From Phycisphaerales bacterium (GTDB lineage: Bacteria > Planctomycetota > Phycisphaerae > Tepidisphaerales > Tepidisphaeraceae), in contig JAQGHJ010000797.1 in NCBI GenBank assembly GCA_028288905.1, positions 1 through 6,787 of the forward strand: a stretch of DNA of 6,787 nucleotides, read 5' to 3'. The stretch's first letter is position 1. Every line of letters starts with the position of its first letter. The notes beneath the pieces are model-generated. The model had not been told where the DNA came from, made no database searches, and saw only the letters and a program-made list of their open reading frames with translations. Below, one piece after another: positions 5,074 to 6,787 of this stretch. The position numbers and the translations under genes were made by a program.

Positions 5074-6546
5074 TCAACCCGGTTCGGCGGCCCCTGGCAC
5101 CTTTCGCCGCTCGCCCGGGATAGGCGGCAGAGGCGACGCGGTCGCACGCTCGCGGGAGGGCGTACCCCGGTCGGCCGAAGCTGCCGACGGCTCGGCCTTC
5201 GCCGGCTCCGGCGCGGCGAATTTCGCCTGCAGCTCGGCCAGCACGTCCTGGGCCCCCATCCCCAGCTCCGACCCGACCACGCTCACGGCATCCGCCTGCT
5301 CGTTCAGCTGATCGAGCGTGGCCATCCCGACGTCCACCTGCTCGCTCGACTGGGCGACGTTCTCCAGCGTCTCTAGCCGCTCCTTGGAGAGGTGGTGTTC
5401 CATCTCCAGGTTGTGGACGCCCGTCTCGATGATGTTGATCTTTTTGTCGATCGTCGAGACGAGCTGCTGGATCCGCTCGACCCGCTTGCGGAGCTGACTG
5501 ATCTCGGTCGCGATCCGCTTCTGCGCGAGCGGGGTCGCGGACGGGAAGGTCTTCGTCAGCTCGGCTTCCTTCTTCTCGACCTGCTCGACCTCGGCGTACG
5601 CCCGGTCCCGCTGCTGGGCGAGCAGGGCCCGCTCCTGCGACAGCCGGGCCGCCTTCTTGTCCCGGCTCTCGCCGCCGGCCCCGAACAGGCCCTTCATCTT
5701 TTCCCAGAACGGCATGGTGTCTCCGATCGCGCCGCCGGCGGTCGACGTCCCGTCCCGGTACAGCACCAGTGTGCCCTCGAACGTCCCGGTCGCCAAGCCC
5801 GGCGTCTTGGCCGCGTAGTCCCGAAGGGCCGCCGCGGCCAGCGCCACGGGCACCCGGGCCTCCTCGGCCAGCCGGTCGGCGGCCACGCCGTTCATCAGCA
5901 GCCCGGGCGACGCCTCGATCGCCGCCCGCACCCGCTCCTTCTTCTGCTCGGGCGTCTCGGGGTCGAGCAGGCTCGCCAGATCCTTGAAGTCGCCGGGGGC
6001 GGTGACGGTCCACCCGCCGGCGTCGTTCGCCTCGGCCAGCACGAGCGCGCCGGCCCCGACCTTCCCGCCGGCCATCGCCCGGGCCTCGGGCGTGAACCCG
6101 GACGTGCTGACGAGGATCAGGGTCTGAGGCACCCGCCCCAGCGGCGGCGGGACGGCCGCCAGCACCCGGTGCACGCCCTCCTTGCCGAGCGGCGGCGGGT
6201 CGTCGCCCTTGAGCAGGGCGGCCGTCGGGGCGAGCGTGACGACCCGCACCCGCCCGACCGGCTGCTTGCCGCCGAAGAACGTCTTGTTCGACAGCGTCAC
6301 GTCCAGCGTCGGGCCGACCGGCATCGCCCGCTGCAGCTCGCGGTCGTACAGCCCGAGCTCGATCATCCGCTGCTTGACGCCGACCGCATCGTCGCCGGGC
6401 GTGACGTCGCGGAAGAACCCGGTGACGGGCCGCCGCCCGGCCGTCGTGTCGACGGCCAGGCGCTCGTCGTTCAGCAGCGCCTGGACGTGCCCGACGAACT
6501 GCTGCTGCCGCTGGCGGTGGACGGACGGGTCGGAAGGGTGTGACAT
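5074..6546 (-). CDS. Winged-helix/ESCRT-III (Snf7)-like fusion protein, first gene of the operon
   Basis: A 490-aa protein in three parts. Residues 1-200 are a mixed alpha/beta region I do not recognise; it contains LILVSTSGFTPEARA (143-157) and GGW near 177. Residues about 200-266 look like a winged helix: a helix, a turn, RLAEEARVP, a recognition-like helix, then a short strand pair ending in TLVLYRDG. From residue 278 (MPFWEKMKGLFG) the rest is helical like Snf7/CHMP4: a basic amphipathic start, helices about 295-334 and 341-395 around a PSATPLAQ turn, a helix at 404-430, and DVLAELQAKF (434-443), recalling DELMAELEEL of CHMP4. A Pro/Ala-rich tail follows. Winged helix plus Snf7 is the arrangement of eukaryotic CHMP7. 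The ATG at 6546 is chosen for its GGGAGGAG SD about 10 nt upstream and a -10 box just beyond; the frame stays open to 6654. A generic coiled-coil protein remains possible. Confidence 0.68.
   Translation of the reverse strand: MSHPSDPSVHRQRQQQFVGHVQALLNDERLAVDTTAGRRPVTGFFRDVTPGDDAVGVKQRMIELGLYDRELQRAMPVGPTLDVTLSNKTFFGGKQPVGRVRVVTLAPTAALLKGDDPPPLGKEGVHRVLAAVPPPLGRVPQTLILVSTSGFTPEARAMAGGKVGAGALVLAEANDAGGWTVTAPGDFKDLASLLDPETPEQKKERVRAAIEASPGLLMNGVAADRLAEEARVPVALAAAALRDYAAKTPGLATGTFEGTLVLYRDGTSTAGGAIGDTMPFWEKMKGLFGAGGESRDKKAARLSQERALLAQQRDRAYAEVEQVEKKEAELTKTFPSATPLAQKRIATEISQLRKRVERIQQLVSTIDKKINIIETGVHNLEMEHHLSKERLETLENVAQSSEQVDVGMATLDQLNEQADAVSVVGSELGMGAQDVLAELQAKFAAPEPAKAEPSAASADRGTPSRERATASPLPPIPGERRKVPGAAEPG
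5713..5726 (-). promoter_or_regulatory. Possible internal ribosome binding site and start for a stand-alone Snf7-like domain
   Basis: Within the fusion gene, ATG at 5713-5715 begins MPFWEKMKG exactly at the boundary of the helical domain. A GGAG sequence lies 6 nt upstream. Initiation here would give a 213-aa protein, nearly the same size as the other two coiled-coil subunits (202 and 204 aa). The match may be chance, as GGAG is short. Confidence 0.35.
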
Positions 6547-6600
6547 CGGCGGACGCTCTCCTCCCGTGGCGACGGCGCGCGGCCGGCCCGCGTCGGGCAA

Positions 6601-6606
6601 ATCATA
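6601..6606 (-). promoter_or_regulatory. Candidate -10 box of the ESCRT-III-like operon
   Basis: Read on the - strand this is TATGAT, 5 of 6 to TATAAT, in otherwise GC-rich DNA. Transcription would begin near 6594, leaving a leader of about 48 nt that includes the GGGAGGAG SD. The -35 position (6624-6629, CGCTCA) is poor, so an activator may be needed. The 8-bp palindrome CACCGGTG (6616-6623) sits in the spacer. Confidence 0.45.
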
Positions 6607-6621
6607 CACGACGCCCACCGG

Positions 6622-6647
6622 TGTGAGCGTTCGAAGGAAGATGTGAG
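6622..6647. repeat. Paired TGTGAG direct repeats near the operon promoter
   Basis: TGTGAG occurs at 6622-6627 and again at 6642-6647, exactly 20 bp apart, about two helical turns, and TTCG follows each copy within two bases. The first copy overlaps the weak -35 position of the operon promoter and the second lies just upstream, so they could bind a regulator as a dimer. TGTGA is also a CRP-type half-site, but no inverted partner is seen. Confidence 0.35.
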
Positions 6648-6733
6648 TTCGCAACTAGCGGAAAACAGTGGTTTGCCAGCGGCGGCGAATGGCGGCGGTG
6701 CGGCGCAGTGGCGCGGCCGTTCACTGCGGGGCC

Positions 6734-6738
6734 GGGAG
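6734..6738 (+). promoter_or_regulatory. Shine-Dalgarno sequence of the right-edge gene
   Basis: GGGAG with a 7-nt spacer to the ATG at 6746. It is one of the clearest SD sites in the window and fixes the start of the truncated Toprim gene. A TTGCCA (6673-6678) resembles a -35 box, but no -10 partner is visible at the right distance. Confidence 0.6.
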
Positions 6739-6745
6739 TGACGCG

Positions 6746-6787
6746 ATGACGACGCACTCGACGATTATCGTCACCGAAAAGCCGACG
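6746..6787 (+). CDS. Toprim-domain protein, probably type IA DNA topoisomerase, N-terminal 14 codons only
   Basis: The only visible residues are MTTHSTIIVTEKPT. A hydrophobic strand followed by [A/T/V]-E-K-P-[S/T] right at the N-terminus is the first Toprim motif, whose Glu is catalytic in type IA topoisomerases, which break one DNA strand through a tyrosine to relax or decatenate DNA. The TEKPT form is commoner in topoisomerase III-like and related enzymes than in TopA, whose motif is usually VESP. The rest lies beyond the window, so the exact class cannot be told. The gene is divergent from the ESCRT-III-like operon across a 199-nt region and need not be functionally linked to it. Confidence 0.6.
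   Translation, partial: MTTHSTIIVTEKPT

Noticed and set aside
4691..6013. Long - strand open frame (440 aa) in another frame of the operon
   Set aside because: It is Arg/Gly/Ala-rich shadow sequence crossing two real genes and their gap.
5392..6543. Long + strand open frame opposite the fusion gene (383 aa)
   Set aside because: Its product is a low-complexity Arg/Leu/Gly/Asp-rich string with no recognisable fold, as expected opposite a GC-rich gene; the - strand product has coherent helices, an SD and a -10 box.
5947..6546. Mrr-type restriction nuclease domain in the fusion protein
   Set aside because: Only a loose likeness around VSTSGFTPEARA; no D...(E/Q)xK catalytic set is visible.
1..6787. 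CRISPR arrays, tRNA or rRNA genes, insertion sequences, attachment sites
   Set aside because: No regularly spaced repeats, no tRNA-like cloverleaf arms, no transposase motifs or terminal inverted repeats were found on either strand.

Overview
The window is very GC-rich and gene-dense. Pro/Ala/Arg-rich proteins, tiny membrane proteins with a Pro-Leu-Gly-Tyr motif, few Shine-Dalgarno (SD) sites and 4-nt gene overlaps suggest a planctomycete, possibly Gemmataceae. That placement is an inference from style; no marker gene proves it.

Left part (1-2544, + strand): the 3' end of acpS (holo-ACP synthase), then, after a 132-nt gap with a candidate promoter, a two-gene unit. The unit encodes a membrane-anchored endonuclease/exonuclease/phosphatase (EEP) family enzyme and, overlapping it by 8 nt, a phosphatidylcholine synthase (pcs). 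The theme is lipid metabolism: phosphopantetheinylation of acyl carrier protein, then phosphatidylcholine synthesis, with a possible phosphodiesterase partner. A 265-nt convergent gap (2545-2809) follows, with only short hairpins.

Middle and right part (2810-6546, - strand, read from right to left): a compact six-gene operon that I regard as the main discovery candidate. In transcription order it encodes: (1) a 490-aa protein with an unrecognised N-terminal region, a likely winged helix and a C-terminal ESCRT-III/Snf7-like domain; (2) a 204-aa coiled-coil protein of the same general plan; (3) a 57-aa Trp-rich membrane microprotein; (4) and (5) two related small membrane proteins sharing a PLGY motif and a final transmembrane segment; (6) a 202-aa protein beginning MGLF that strongly resembles eukaryotic Vps2/Vps24 (CHMP2/CHMP3) ESCRT-III subunits by eye. 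Genes 2-3, 3-4 and possibly 5-6 overlap by 4 nt, so they are probably translationally coupled and their products probably made in fixed ratio. A plausible -10 box (6601-6606) lies about 50 nt upstream of the first gene. The inferred job is membrane remodelling: polymerising ESCRT-III-like proteins working with small inner-membrane partners. No Vps4-like ATPase is in view.

Right edge: a divergent + strand gene starts at 6746 with a good SD. Its first 14 codons look like a Toprim domain, probably a type IA DNA topoisomerase; the rest lies outside the window.

Homology statements rest on motif reading and on remembered family sequences, not on computed alignments.
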